A DNA stretch of 12,055 nt from Acidimicrobiia bacterium (GTDB lineage Bacteria; Actinomycetota; Acidimicrobiia; Spongiisociales; SHLN01). The notes under the pieces are model-generated. The model was given only the letters and a program-made list of their open reading frames with translations, ran no database searches and was not told the DNA's origin. Below are positions 4,911 to 11,787 of the stretch, piece by piece. Position numbers and translations under genes: made by a program. Position 1 is the first letter of the stretch. Every line of letters begins with the position of its first letter. Location: positions 1 through 12,055 of the forward strand of contig JAUXJL010000032.1 in NCBI GenBank assembly GCA_030624805.1, given 5' to 3'.

Positions 4911-6746
4911 ATGTGCGGAATAATGGGATATGTCGGGCCTCGTCCTGCCAGTCCGATCATCTTGCAGGGCTTGGAGCGGCTCGAGTATCGCGGCTACGAC
5001 TCGGCCGGCGTTGCTGTGGCCGACGGTGGCGTGATTGAAATCCGCAAATCCGCCGGCAAGCTGGATCGGCTGAGGCAGAAGCTGGACGAATCCGAACCGG
5101 CCGGTCACATCGGAATTGGCCATACCAGGTGGGCGACTCATGGTCCTCCCACCGATGAGAACGCTCATCCCCACACCGACCCGACCGAGAAGTTTGCGAT
5201 CGTTCACAACGGCATTATCGAGAACTACTTCGAGCTGCGAGAGGAGCTTCGTGCTTCCGGCCGCGAATTCGCTTCCGACACAGACACCGAAGTCCTCGTG
5301 CACCTCATTGCCGATGAGTACGACGGAGATTTGGCCGAGGCGATACGGGCCGCCGTCAAGCGAGCCACGGGTGCCTACGCGCTTGTCGCGGTTACCGCCC
5401 ATGAGCCAGACACCATGGTGGCAGTTCGGATGATCAGACCGCTTGTCATCGGGTTTGGGCAAGGCGAGACTTTCCTGGCCTCAGGCATTCCCGCTTTGCT
5501 GGACCACACGCGAGACGTGCTGGTAATGGAGGACGGTGAGCTGGCCACAATTTCCGCGGCAGGGATCATTCTTGAGAAACTCGACGGCACCCCTGTCGAA
5601 CGAGATCACCTAGACATTGACTGGGATGTCGAGCAAGCAGAGAAGGGCGGCTATGCCCACTTCATGCTCAAAGAGATTTTCGAACAGCCGCGAGTGGTGG
5701 CCGACTCGCTGCTCGGCCGTCTCGACGGAAGCGCCGTCACCCTCGAGGACGTGAAGTGGGATTCCGATTTCGAACAGTCGCTCGAGAAGATCTGGATCAC
5801 GGCCTGCGGGACGGCGTTCCATGCCGGACTGGCCGGCAAGGAGATGTTGGAGGGACTGCTCCGCATACCGACTGAAGCCGTCTATGCCCATGAGCTCCGA
5901 TACCGCGACCCGATTGTTGAGCCGAACTCGCTGACTCTCGCCATTAGCCAGTCCGGTGAGACTGCCGACACGTTGGCGGCGGCACGACTCCTCCACGAGC
6001 GCGGCTCGCGCCTGGTCGCAATCACCAATGTGGTCGGCTCGGCTCTCACCCACTACTCGGACGATGTGGTGTACACGCGAGCCGGTCTCGAGATCTCGGT
6101 CGCATCCACCAAGGCCTACACGGCCATGCTCGTTGCTCAGTACCTGGTGGCGCTGCGGCTCGGGCAGTCCCGGGGGGTACTCGATACGGCCAGGGCCTCC
6201 GAGGTGGCTGCCGCCCTCGAGGCCCTTCCCAGTCAGGTGGAGTCCCTGCTGACTCGAGAGGCAGGCATCGACGAGATGTCCCGGTACCTGGCTACCCAGC
6301 TCTCGGACGAGAACGACATCTACTTCATCGGCCGGGGTCTCGACTATGCCGTCGCCACCGAGGGCTCGCTCAAGCTCAAGGAGATCAGCTATCTCCACTC
6401 GGAGGCGATGCCGGCTGGAGAGTTGAAGCACGGGACGCTCGCTCTGATTACCCAGGGGACACCCGTGATCGTCGTCAACACTCAGGCCCATGTGTATGAC
6501 AAGACGATTTCGGCCTTGCAGGAGGTAAAGGCCCGCGGTGCCAGTGTTATTGCAGTCGCCTATGACGACGACTCGGAGATCGAGCACTACACCGACCACG
6601 TTCTGAGAATTCCACGCACCATGGACCTGCTCAGCCCCGTGCTCTCAATCGTGCCGCTCCAACTACTCGCCTACCACGTGGCCGATGCCCGCGGCCTCGA
6701 AATTGATCAGCCGAGGAACCTGGCGAAAAGTGTGACGGTCGAATAG
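4911..6746 (+). CDS. glmS: Glutamine-fructose-6-phosphate aminotransferase (isomerising) GlmS
   Basis: GlmS makes glucosamine-6-phosphate from fructose-6-phosphate and glutamine, the committed step of amino-sugar synthesis. At 611 residues it is full length. The N-terminal class II glutaminase domain (about 1-220) begins MCGIMGYVG; removal of Met exposes the nucleophile Cys2, and GIGHTRWATHG and DTDTEV follow. Two sugar isomerase domains come next: one with AISQSGETADT (about 342-352), the other with SLKLKEISYLHSEAMPAGELKHG (shown in part; about 485-506). The C-terminus LAKSVTVE carries the lysine equivalent to E. coli Lys603, which opens the sugar ring. ATG 4911 is fixed by the required Met-Cys start and by AGGAG at 4899-4903. 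Expression is very likely controlled by the upstream glmS ribozyme. The gene follows glmM and precedes acpS, separated from the latter by a hairpin cluster. Confidence 0.98.
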   Translation: MCGIMGYVGPRPASPIILQGLERLEYRGYDSAGVAVADGGVIEIRKSAGKLDRLRQKLDESEPAGHIGIGHTRWATHGPPTDENAHPHTDPTEKFAIVHNGIIENYFELREELRASGREFASDTDTEVLVHLIADEYDGDLAEAIRAAVKRATGAYALVAVTAHEPDTMVAVRMIRPLVIGFGQGETFLASGIPALLDHTRDVLVMEDGELATISAAGIILEKLDGTPVERDHLDIDWDVEQAEKGGYAHFMLKEIFEQPRVVADSLLGRLDGSAVTLEDVKWDSDFEQSLEKIWITACGTAFHAGLAGKEMLEGLLRIPTEAVYAHELRYRDPIVEPNSLTLAISQSGETADTLAAARLLHERGSRLVAITNVVGSALTHYSDDVVYTRAGLEISVASTKAYTAMLVAQYLVALRLGQSRGVLDTARASEVAAALEALPSQVESLLTREAGIDEMSRYLATQLSDENDIYFIGRGLDYAVATEGSLKLKEISYLHSEAMPAGELKHGTLALITQGTPVIVVNTQAHVYDKTISALQEVKARGASVIAVAYDDDSEIEHYTDHVLRIPRTMDLLSPVLSIVPLQLLAYHVADARGLEIDQPRNLAKSVTVE

Positions 6747-6748
6747 GG

Positions 6749-6807
6749 CAACGCCTTCGGCGTTGGGCAACGCCTTTGGCGTTGCTTGGGAGTTGCTTCG
6801 CAACTCC
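6749..6807. repeat. Three back-to-back hairpins after glmS, REP-like
   Basis: Three near-contiguous perfect hairpins with 3-nt loops follow the glmS stop: CAACGCC-TTC-GGCGTTG (6749-6765), GCAACGCC-TTT-GGCGTTGC (6767-6785) and GGAGTTGC-TTC-GCAACTCC (6789-6807). The first contains the same AACGCCTTCGGCGTT core as 245-259, and the second is a one-base loop variant of it. Arms of different hairpins share GTTGC/GCAAC, so alternative pairings are possible. They may terminate or protect the 3' end of the glmS mRNA, although no T-run follows. The rest of the gap to acpS (6808-6893) shows nothing clear. Confidence 0.8.
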
Positions 6808-6893
6808 TGGCCTTGCGCGGTGAGGGGCATCGTCTTCGGAGTGAAACTTCGAGTCCATCTTTCCCATCGAGGGGAGGGAAGTGTTCGGGGCGA

Positions 6894-6899
6894 TAGGCT
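6894..6899 (+). promoter_or_regulatory. Possible -10 box for a leaderless or near-leaderless acpS mRNA
   Basis: TAGGCT (TANNNT type) ends exactly 6 nt before ATG 6906. That is the spacing expected if transcription begins at the start codon. No good Shine-Dalgarno sequence precedes acpS, which fits leaderless translation, common in actinobacteria. No -35 box is recognisable. Confidence 0.35.
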
Positions 6900-6905
6900 C
6901 GTCCT

Positions 6906-7277
6906 ATGAACATCGTCGGCATAGGGATTGACCTGGCCGAAATCGACCGGGTAGAAAAGGTCTACGGCAAATACCCCGACCGCTTTCTCGCCCGGTGCTT
7001 CACCGAGCACGAGCAGGCCTACGCGGCTCGGTTCGCCAACCCCTCCCGGCGCTTGGCTGCTCGTTTTGCCGGCAAGGAAGCCGTGATGAAAAGTCTGGGT
7101 CGAGGCTGGCGGCAGTTGCGATGGAAGGACATCGAGATCACGGGCGGGGGCAAGCCGACCGTCAACCTATCAGGAACCGCGGCTCGCCGAGCTGAACAAC
7201 TAGGGGTCACTGAAGTGCACGTCTCCATTACGCACACAGACGTCACCGCGATGGTGTTCGCCATTAGCGTCTCGTAG
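6906..7277 (+). CDS. acpS: Holo-[acyl-carrier-protein] synthase AcpS
   Basis: AcpS transfers the 4'-phosphopantetheine arm of coenzyme A to a serine of acyl carrier protein, making it active for fatty acid synthesis. The 123-residue product is of typical length and has both magnesium/CoA-binding motifs: GIGIDLAEIDRVE (5-17, with Asp9) and RFAGKEAVMKSLG (53-65, with Glu58). FLARCFTEHEQAY and the closing VHVSITHTDVTAMVFAI are also family signatures. ATG 6906 sits directly before the conserved first strand; only a weak AGG lies upstream, and a -10-like hexamer ends 6 nt before the start. The next gene begins 38 bp downstream and has its own -10-like hexamer, so it may or may not be in the same operon. 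The protein normally works as a trimer in the cytoplasm. Confidence 0.95.
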   Translation: MNIVGIGIDLAEIDRVEKVYGKYPDRFLARCFTEHEQAYAARFANPSRRLAARFAGKEAVMKSLGRGWRQLRWKDIEITGGGKPTVNLSGTAARRAEQLGVTEVHVSITHTDVTAMVFAISVS

Positions 7278-7303
7278 TCGTCCAGGCACTCCACCCCCGC
7301 CGG

Positions 7304-7309
7304 TACGCT
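7304..7309 (+). promoter_or_regulatory. Possible -10 box for a leaderless nnrE/nnrD-alr-tsaB operon
   Basis: TACGCT ends exactly 6 nt before ATG 7316, the same geometry as the hexamer before acpS. The gene has no Shine-Dalgarno sequence (GCAGA is the nearest purine-rich stretch). A leaderless transcript beginning at or next to the ATG would explain both. The -35 region shows no consensus match. Confidence 0.35.
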
Positions 7310-7315
7310 TGCAGA

Positions 7316-8731
7316 ATGCAGCTGGTAATCACGCCGGACGAGTCGGCCTCGCTCGACGAGGCTGCCGCTGATCGGATTGACGCTCTGATGGAACGCGCCG
7401 GGCTCTGGGTTGCGCTGGCGGCAGCAGATATGGGTGTCGGATACGGCTCCCGTGTGGCGATACTTGCCGGTCCCGGCAACAACGGTGGCGACGCGTATGT
7501 CGCAGCCAGGTATCTCGCCAAACGGGGAGCGGCCGTCACGATCCGCGCTCGCGGTTTCCCGAAAGACGACTACTCGGCGGCCGGTCGCGCCGCGGCCGCG
7601 GCCATTCACGCCGGCGTGCAGGTGGCCCCGCTCGACAATCCTGTCCCGGCTGACCTCATCATCGACGGCCTGTTCGGGGCCGGGTTCCACGGCGCTCTTC
7701 CCGCTGATGTACTGCCGTGGCTGGCCCATTCCGCCCCGGTTCTCGCCATCGATGTCCCGAGCGGCCTGAGCGCCGCCGATGGCGTGGTGGAAGGAGAAAG
7801 CTTCTACGCCGATCGCACAGTGACGTTCCACGCCCTCAAGGTCGGCCACCTGCTCGGCGAAGGGCCCGAGCGATGCGGTCGATTGGAAGTCCGAGACATT
7901 GGGCTTGCGGGCGGAAACCCCGAGCTGCAGCTGGTTGAAGAGATCGACGCGACCCTCCCGACCCGCGAGCGGACTGCTCACAAGTGGTCGGCAGGCTCGG
8001 TGCTCGTGGTGGGGGGTTCCTCCGGCCTGACCGGCGCAGCGATGCTGGCGGCCTCCAGCGCGTTGAAGTCCGGCGCCGGTGCGGTGGTGGCGGCAGTTCC
8101 GGGACGATGGCAGCCGGCCCTGGAAGGGATGAGCGCCGGTGTCATCACTCGCGGTGTCGGCTCGGGTGACCGTTTTGATCCGGCCGACGTAGGCGAATTG
8201 CTCGAGGGTGCAGACCGGTTTGATGTTGTGGTACTGGGACCCGGTCTCGGTCCAGACCAGGAGAAGTTTGTGGACCAGCTGATGCGGCAGTGGGACGGGA
8301 GGCTGCTGATCGACGCCGACGGTCTGAACGCAATTACTGACGTTGCTCACCTCGCGCGGGCTGGTGAGACCATCATCACGCCGCATGCCGGCGAGTTCCG
8401 CCGGCTCAGCGGTCGGGAACCAACCTATCTAAACGCCGCGGCGCTGGCGCGTACCGGCGACCTCGAGGTTCTGCTGAAGGGCAATCCGACGGTGATCGCC
8501 GGGTCAGGGATCCCCTCGGTCGTTACCGAAGGGGGACCGGAGCTGGCCACAATCGGAACCGGCGATGTCTTGGCCGGAACCGTGGCTGCCCTGTGGGCCC
8601 GGGGACTCGAGGCCGGGCCCGCCTGCTACTCCGGGGCGTTCTGGCACGGGCGGGCCGGCCGGTCACTGGCCAAACGTTCCGTGGTTACCGCCGAAGACCT
8701 TGTCGACGAGATGGGTCGGGTGCTGCGGTGA
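7316..8731 (+). CDS. nnrE-nnrD: Bifunctional NAD(P)H-hydrate epimerase / ADP-dependent NAD(P)H-hydrate dehydratase
   Basis: This enzyme repairs hydrated NADH and NADPH: the epimerase half interconverts the R and S hydrates and the dehydratase half removes water from the S form using ADP. The 471 residues hold both domains. The NnrE (YjeF-N) part covers about 1-205, with AGPGNNGGDAYVAARYL (starting about 51) and DGLFGAG and DVPSGL downstream. The NnrD (carbohydrate-kinase-like) part starts about 222 with HKWSAGSVLVVGGSSG and has VLGPGLG, IDADGLNAI, ITPHAGEF (His357-Phe361) and IGTGDVLAG (catalytic Asp417). The fused form is the usual bacterial arrangement. ATG 7316 has no clear ribosome binding site, but the protein starts where family members do. 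Its TGA overlaps the alr GTG by 3 bases. Confidence 0.95.
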   Translation: MQLVITPDESASLDEAAADRIDALMERAGLWVALAAADMGVGYGSRVAILAGPGNNGGDAYVAARYLAKRGAAVTIRARGFPKDDYSAAGRAAAAAIHAGVQVAPLDNPVPADLIIDGLFGAGFHGALPADVLPWLAHSAPVLAIDVPSGLSAADGVVEGESFYADRTVTFHALKVGHLLGEGPERCGRLEVRDIGLAGGNPELQLVEEIDATLPTRERTAHKWSAGSVLVVGGSSGLTGAAMLAASSALKSGAGAVVAAVPGRWQPALEGMSAGVITRGVGSGDRFDPADVGELLEGADRFDVVVLGPGLGPDQEKFVDQLMRQWDGRLLIDADGLNAITDVAHLARAGETIITPHAGEFRRLSGREPTYLNAAALARTGDLEVLLKGNPTVIAGSGIPSVVTEGGPELATIGTGDVLAGTVAALWARGLEAGPACYSGAFWHGRAGRSLAKRSVVTAEDLVDEMGRVLR

Positions 8732-9816
8732 GGCCATCCTGGGTGGAGGTGGACCTCGACGCCATCCGGCACAACGTGCGTGAGATTGCCCAACTCGTGT
8801 CTCCTGCCACGTTCTGTGCCGTAGTCAAAGCAGATGGATACGGCCACGGTGATGTTCCGGTGGCCGAAGCGGCGATCGAGGCCGGCGCCGAGTGGTTGGC
8901 TGTTGCCACCGTTGGAGAAGGGGTTCGGTTGCGCGAAGCCGGTCTCCAGGCCCCCGTGCTCTTGCTCTCCGAGGCTGCGCCCGAGGACGTCGAAACTCTC
9001 GTTCGCCATCAGCTCACCCCCACCGTCTACTCCCAGGAGGCCTTGGACGCCCTGGTATCAGGGCACACCGACTCCTTGACCGTTCAGGTGAAGCTCGATA
9101 CCGGTATGCATCGGGTCGGTGCTGATACGGCAACGGCCGCGGACCTGGTTGGCCAGATCGCCGGTCACAAGCGGGTCGATCTTGGCGCAGTTTGGACTCA
9201 TTTCCCGTCGGCTGAGTACGAGCCGGATTTCACCCGTGGCCAGGTAAAGCAACTCAACGAGTTCGTGGCCGGAACCGGGTCTTCACCAGGCCTCGTGCAT
9301 GCCGCCAACTCGGCCGGCGCCTTGCTCTACCCGGAAGCCCGGTTCGATCTGGTGCGAATCGGGCTGGCCATGTATGGCTGCCTGCCCTCTCCGGCTTGTG
9401 GTGAAGTCGTATCGCTCCGTCCGGCTATGCGGGTGGTTTCTCGAGTGGTCCATATCCGGCGCCTGCCGGCTGGTGCCCGTCCCGCCTACGGGCGGATTCG
9501 GCCGCTCGAGAAAGAATCCACAGTGGCCACCATTCCGATCGGGTATGCCGACGGCATCACCAGACGGCTTAGCGAGATCGGAGGTGAGGTCCTGGTCGGT
9601 GGGGTGCGACGGTCGTTTGCCGGAGTCGTCACGATGGACCAGGTTGTGGTTGATATGGCCGATGACTCCGTCGGTGTCGGCGACGAAGTCGTGTTGCTTG
9701 GCCGCCAGGGCGACGAGGAAATCGACGCCGATGAATGGGCCAAACGCCTCGACTCCGTCAGCTGGGAGGTCCTTTGTGGGTTCGGCCCGCGGCTTCCCCG
9801 GCGCTATCGCGGATGA
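8728..9816 (+). CDS. alr: Alanine racemase
   Basis: A pyridoxal-phosphate enzyme that converts L-alanine to D-alanine for peptidoglycan cross-links. The 362-residue protein has WVEVDLDAIRHN at its N-terminus, the PLP lysine in VVKADGYGHG (Lys34), and KLDTGMHRVG, VHAANSAGAL, RIGLAMYG, and PAYGRIRP with the second catalytic base Tyr254, followed by IPIGYADG and TMDQ. Length is normal. GTG 8728 is chosen because it overlaps the nnrD stop (GTGA), has GGGTCGGG (8713-8720) 7 nt upstream and starts right at the conserved PSWVEVDLDA. The frame stays open back to 8593, but that stretch overlaps nnrD and is not racemase-like. Alr adjacent to tsaE and tsaB is common in actinobacteria; here two extra genes separate them. 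Confidence 0.96.
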   Translation: MRPSWVEVDLDAIRHNVREIAQLVSPATFCAVVKADGYGHGDVPVAEAAIEAGAEWLAVATVGEGVRLREAGLQAPVLLLSEAAPEDVETLVRHQLTPTVYSQEALDALVSGHTDSLTVQVKLDTGMHRVGADTATAADLVGQIAGHKRVDLGAVWTHFPSAEYEPDFTRGQVKQLNEFVAGTGSSPGLVHAANSAGALLYPEARFDLVRIGLAMYGCLPSPACGEVVSLRPAMRVVSRVVHIRRLPAGARPAYGRIRPLEKESTVATIPIGYADGITRRLSEIGGEVLVGGVRRSFAGVVTMDQVVVDMADDSVGVGDEVVLLGRQGDEEIDADEWAKRLDSVSWEVLCGFGPRLPRRYRG

Positions 9817-10703
9817 CGCTGACGTCCGTTCCCGGGATCGAGGTCGGGCACTGGACCGACTCCGTTGCGCGAACCGGCGTGACGGTCGTGGCGCTTCCCG
9901 AGCCGAACCGGGTCGTGGCCGAGGTACGGGGCGCCGCCCCGGGGAGTCGTGAGCTGGCGCTGCTCGGCCCCGGCATGCGGATCGAGGAGATTCAGGCGAT
10001 TGTCCTCACCGGCGGCAGCGCCTTTGGCCTGGCGGCGGTCGACGGGGTTGTTCGGGCCCTGGAAGCCGATGGCCGCGGTCATCAGGCGCTCAAAGGGCCG
10101 GTGCCGATCGTGCCGGCCGCAGTTATCTACGACCTTCTCGCCGGAGATGCAACTGTGCGGCCCGGCCCTTCGCAGGGGGCCGCAGCCTACGCGGCCCGAG
10201 CCGCCGAGCCGGTCACGATGGGGTCGGTCGGGGTAGGAACCGGAGCACTGGTGGCGGGCTGGCGGGGATTTGAGCATATGCAACGCGGGGGAGTCGGTTC
10301 AGCGGCTGCGGAAGTGGGTGATGCCACTGTCGGCGCGTTGGCGGCGGTCAATGCGGTCGGGGATGTGTTTACTCTCGAGGGCGAGCCGCTCACCGGCGGT
10401 CCGCCCCGACCCGGCCCGCCGGCGGACCAACCAGCTGCGCTCGGAAACACCACACTCATTGTTGTTGCGACCGATGCCCGCATCGAGCGCAACGATCTGC
10501 TGCGCCTCGCCGTGAGAGCCCAGGACGCAGTTGCCGCCTGCATTCGGCCGGGTCACACCCGATATGATGGCGATGTTGCCTTCGCCGTCTCGTGTGGTGA
10601 GGCAGAGGCCGATCTCGACGCAGCGGGCGAAGCGGCGTTTGTGGCAGTTGGGGACGCCATCGAAGCCGCCATACGGTCGGCCGACACCGAGGAAGAGGGA
10701 TGA
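9813..10703 (+). CDS. P1-family (S58) self-processing aminopeptidase/amidase, DmpA/NylC-like
   Basis: The 296-residue protein belongs to the P1 family, which includes DmpA-type aminopeptidases and the NylC 6-aminohexanoate-oligomer hydrolase; these cut themselves in two and use the new N-terminal Ser or Thr as nucleophile. It begins with the family's VPGIEVGHWTD (6-16), has IVLTGGSAFGLAA, GSVGVGTGA and the key LGNTTLIVVATDARI, in which Asn212/Thr213 is the expected autocleavage point, matching the Asn-Thr of NylC. The C-terminal HTRYDGDVAFAVS is also typical. Natural substrate is unknown; a small peptide or amide is likely. ATG 9813 overlaps the alr stop (ATGA), and an in-frame extension upstream lies inside alr and is rejected. 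The following gene again starts in an ATGA overlap, so translation is coupled on both sides. Confidence 0.88.
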   Translation: MTLTSVPGIEVGHWTDSVARTGVTVVALPEPNRVVAEVRGAAPGSRELALLGPGMRIEEIQAIVLTGGSAFGLAAVDGVVRALEADGRGHQALKGPVPIVPAAVIYDLLAGDATVRPGPSQGAAAYAARAAEPVTMGSVGVGTGALVAGWRGFEHMQRGGVGSAAAEVGDATVGALAAVNAVGDVFTLEGEPLTGGPPRPGPPADQPAALGNTTLIVVATDARIERNDLLRLAVRAQDAVAACIRPGHTRYDGDVAFAVSCGEAEADLDAAGEAAFVAVGDAIEAAIRSADTEEEG

Positions 10704-11335
10704 CCATCGAGGACCGCGCCGCCCGGCTCCGGGTGCTGGAAAAGGAAGCATCCGCCTGCATCAACTGTCGGCTTCATCAGGGTCGGACAACGGTGGTGTT
10801 TGGTGATGGCGCACCGAACGCAGACCTCATGTTCATTGGCGAAGGGCCCGGTCAGCATGAGGACCTGCAAGGTGTGCCCTTTGTAGGACGCTCAGGACAG
10901 CTGTTGTCGACACTGCTCGAGCGGGTAGGACTCAGCCGGCCAGAGGTCTACATCGCCAACGTCGTGAAGTGCCGCCCGCCTGGAAACCGCGACCCTCGCC
11001 AGGACGAGATCGATGCCTGCAAGGGCTACCTGGTCGAGCAGATAAAGCTCATCGACCCGGCAGTTGTGGTGACACTTGGCAACTTCTCCACCAAACTCTT
11101 GCTCAAAACCCAGGTCGGGATCACTCGCATGCGAGGCCAGGCCTACCCATGGTGGGGCCGTCATGTCGTGCCGACCTTCCATCCGGCAGCCGCCCTTCGC
11201 AACGGTCCACGGGTTGTGGAGGAAATGGTGAGCGACCTTCGGTTGGCTACCCAGGTCATCGAGCAGCGCACCCTTCCTGTGGAGGATGCGCCTGGTGAGG
11301 CTCGACCACCCGAGCAGATCGGATTGTTCCAGTGA
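10700..11335 (+). CDS. udg: Family-4 iron-sulfur uracil-DNA glycosylase
   Basis: The enzyme removes uracil from DNA, starting base-excision repair of deaminated cytosine. The 211-residue protein has the four cysteines of the 4Fe-4S cluster in the family-4 pattern: Cys20 and Cys23 (CINC), Cys91 (KCRPP) and Cys107. Catalytic motif 1 is GEGPGQHED, followed by GVPFVGRSGQLL and ANVVKCRPPGNRDP; the second motif is FHPAAALRN. The last 25 or so residues, after LATQVIEQR, are a variable tail. ATG 10700 overlaps the upstream stop in an ATGA junction, with purine-rich GGAAGAGGG (10691-10699) running right up to it. The gene's position between a peptidase and tsaE has no obvious functional link. Confidence 0.93.
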   Translation: MTIEDRAARLRVLEKEASACINCRLHQGRTTVVFGDGAPNADLMFIGEGPGQHEDLQGVPFVGRSGQLLSTLLERVGLSRPEVYIANVVKCRPPGNRDPRQDEIDACKGYLVEQIKLIDPAVVVTLGNFSTKLLLKTQVGITRMRGQAYPWWGRHVVPTFHPAAALRNGPRVVEEMVSDLRLATQVIEQRTLPVEDAPGEARPPEQIGLFQ

Positions 11336-11787
11336 CCGTGGAGATCGAGTGCCCAGGTGCTGTCGAAACCATGGCCGCCGGCCGGCGTCTTGCCGGGCTG
11401 TTATGGGCCGGCGATGTAGTGCTGGTGGACGGAGAACTGGGTGCCGGAAAGACCACTTTTGTCGCCGGCCTGGCAGAGGGTCTCGGTGTGGATGAGGTCA
11501 TCACGAGCCCAACCTTCATTCTCATGCGCACCTACTCGGGCCTCATGTCCCTTACGCACGCCGACGTGTACAGAGTGGAGACACTTGCCGAAATCGAGGA
11601 CCTCGATCTTCTCGAGGCATCGGTAGACGGGGTACTTGCCGTCGAGTGGGGGACGGCTATCGAGCAGTGGATGCCACCTAACCATCTCATCGTGCGGATA
11701 CGGGTGGAGCAGGCCAACACCCGAGTCGTGGAGTTCGTGCCGAGGGGAACCTGGTCGACCCGTCCGCTCGAAGAGCTCCAGGAATGA
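11332..11787 (+). CDS. tsaE: tRNA threonylcarbamoyladenosine biosynthesis ATPase TsaE
   Basis: TsaE is the ATPase that, with TsaB and TsaD, makes the t6A modification at position 37 of ANN-decoding tRNAs. The 151-residue product has a P-loop GELGAGKTT (34-42), the SPTF switch region, an ADVYR segment and VEWGTAIEQWMP, all typical of the family. Length is normal. The start is GTG 11332, overlapping the udg stop as GTGA. The end overlaps tsaB as ATGA, so the partner proteins are translated from adjacent cistrons. tsaD is not in the window but usually follows tsaB or a rimI gene. Confidence 0.95.
   Translation: MTVEIECPGAVETMAAGRRLAGLLWAGDVVLVDGELGAGKTTFVAGLAEGLGVDEVITSPTFILMRTYSGLMSLTHADVYRVETLAEIEDLDLLEASVDGVLAVEWGTAIEQWMPPNHLIVRIRVEQANTRVVEFVPRGTWSTRPLEELQE

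Noticed and set aside
4746..5462. 238-codon minus-strand frame across the ribozyme and glmS start
   Set aside because: Antisense to conserved RNA and to the glutaminase domain; no recognisable motif.
7019..8386. 455-codon open frame on the minus strand opposite acpS and nnrE/nnrD
   Set aside because: It spans two well-supported genes on the other strand, has no protein family features and is explained by GC-rich third positions.
8593..8727. Alanine racemase start within nnrD
   Set aside because: The overlapping 45 codons are not racemase-like; GTG 8728 in the GTGA overlap begins directly at the conserved N-terminus.
9735..9812. Longer P1 peptidase start inside alr
   Set aside because: ATG 9813 in an ATGA overlap precedes the conserved VPGIEVGHW; the extension only reads alr in another frame.
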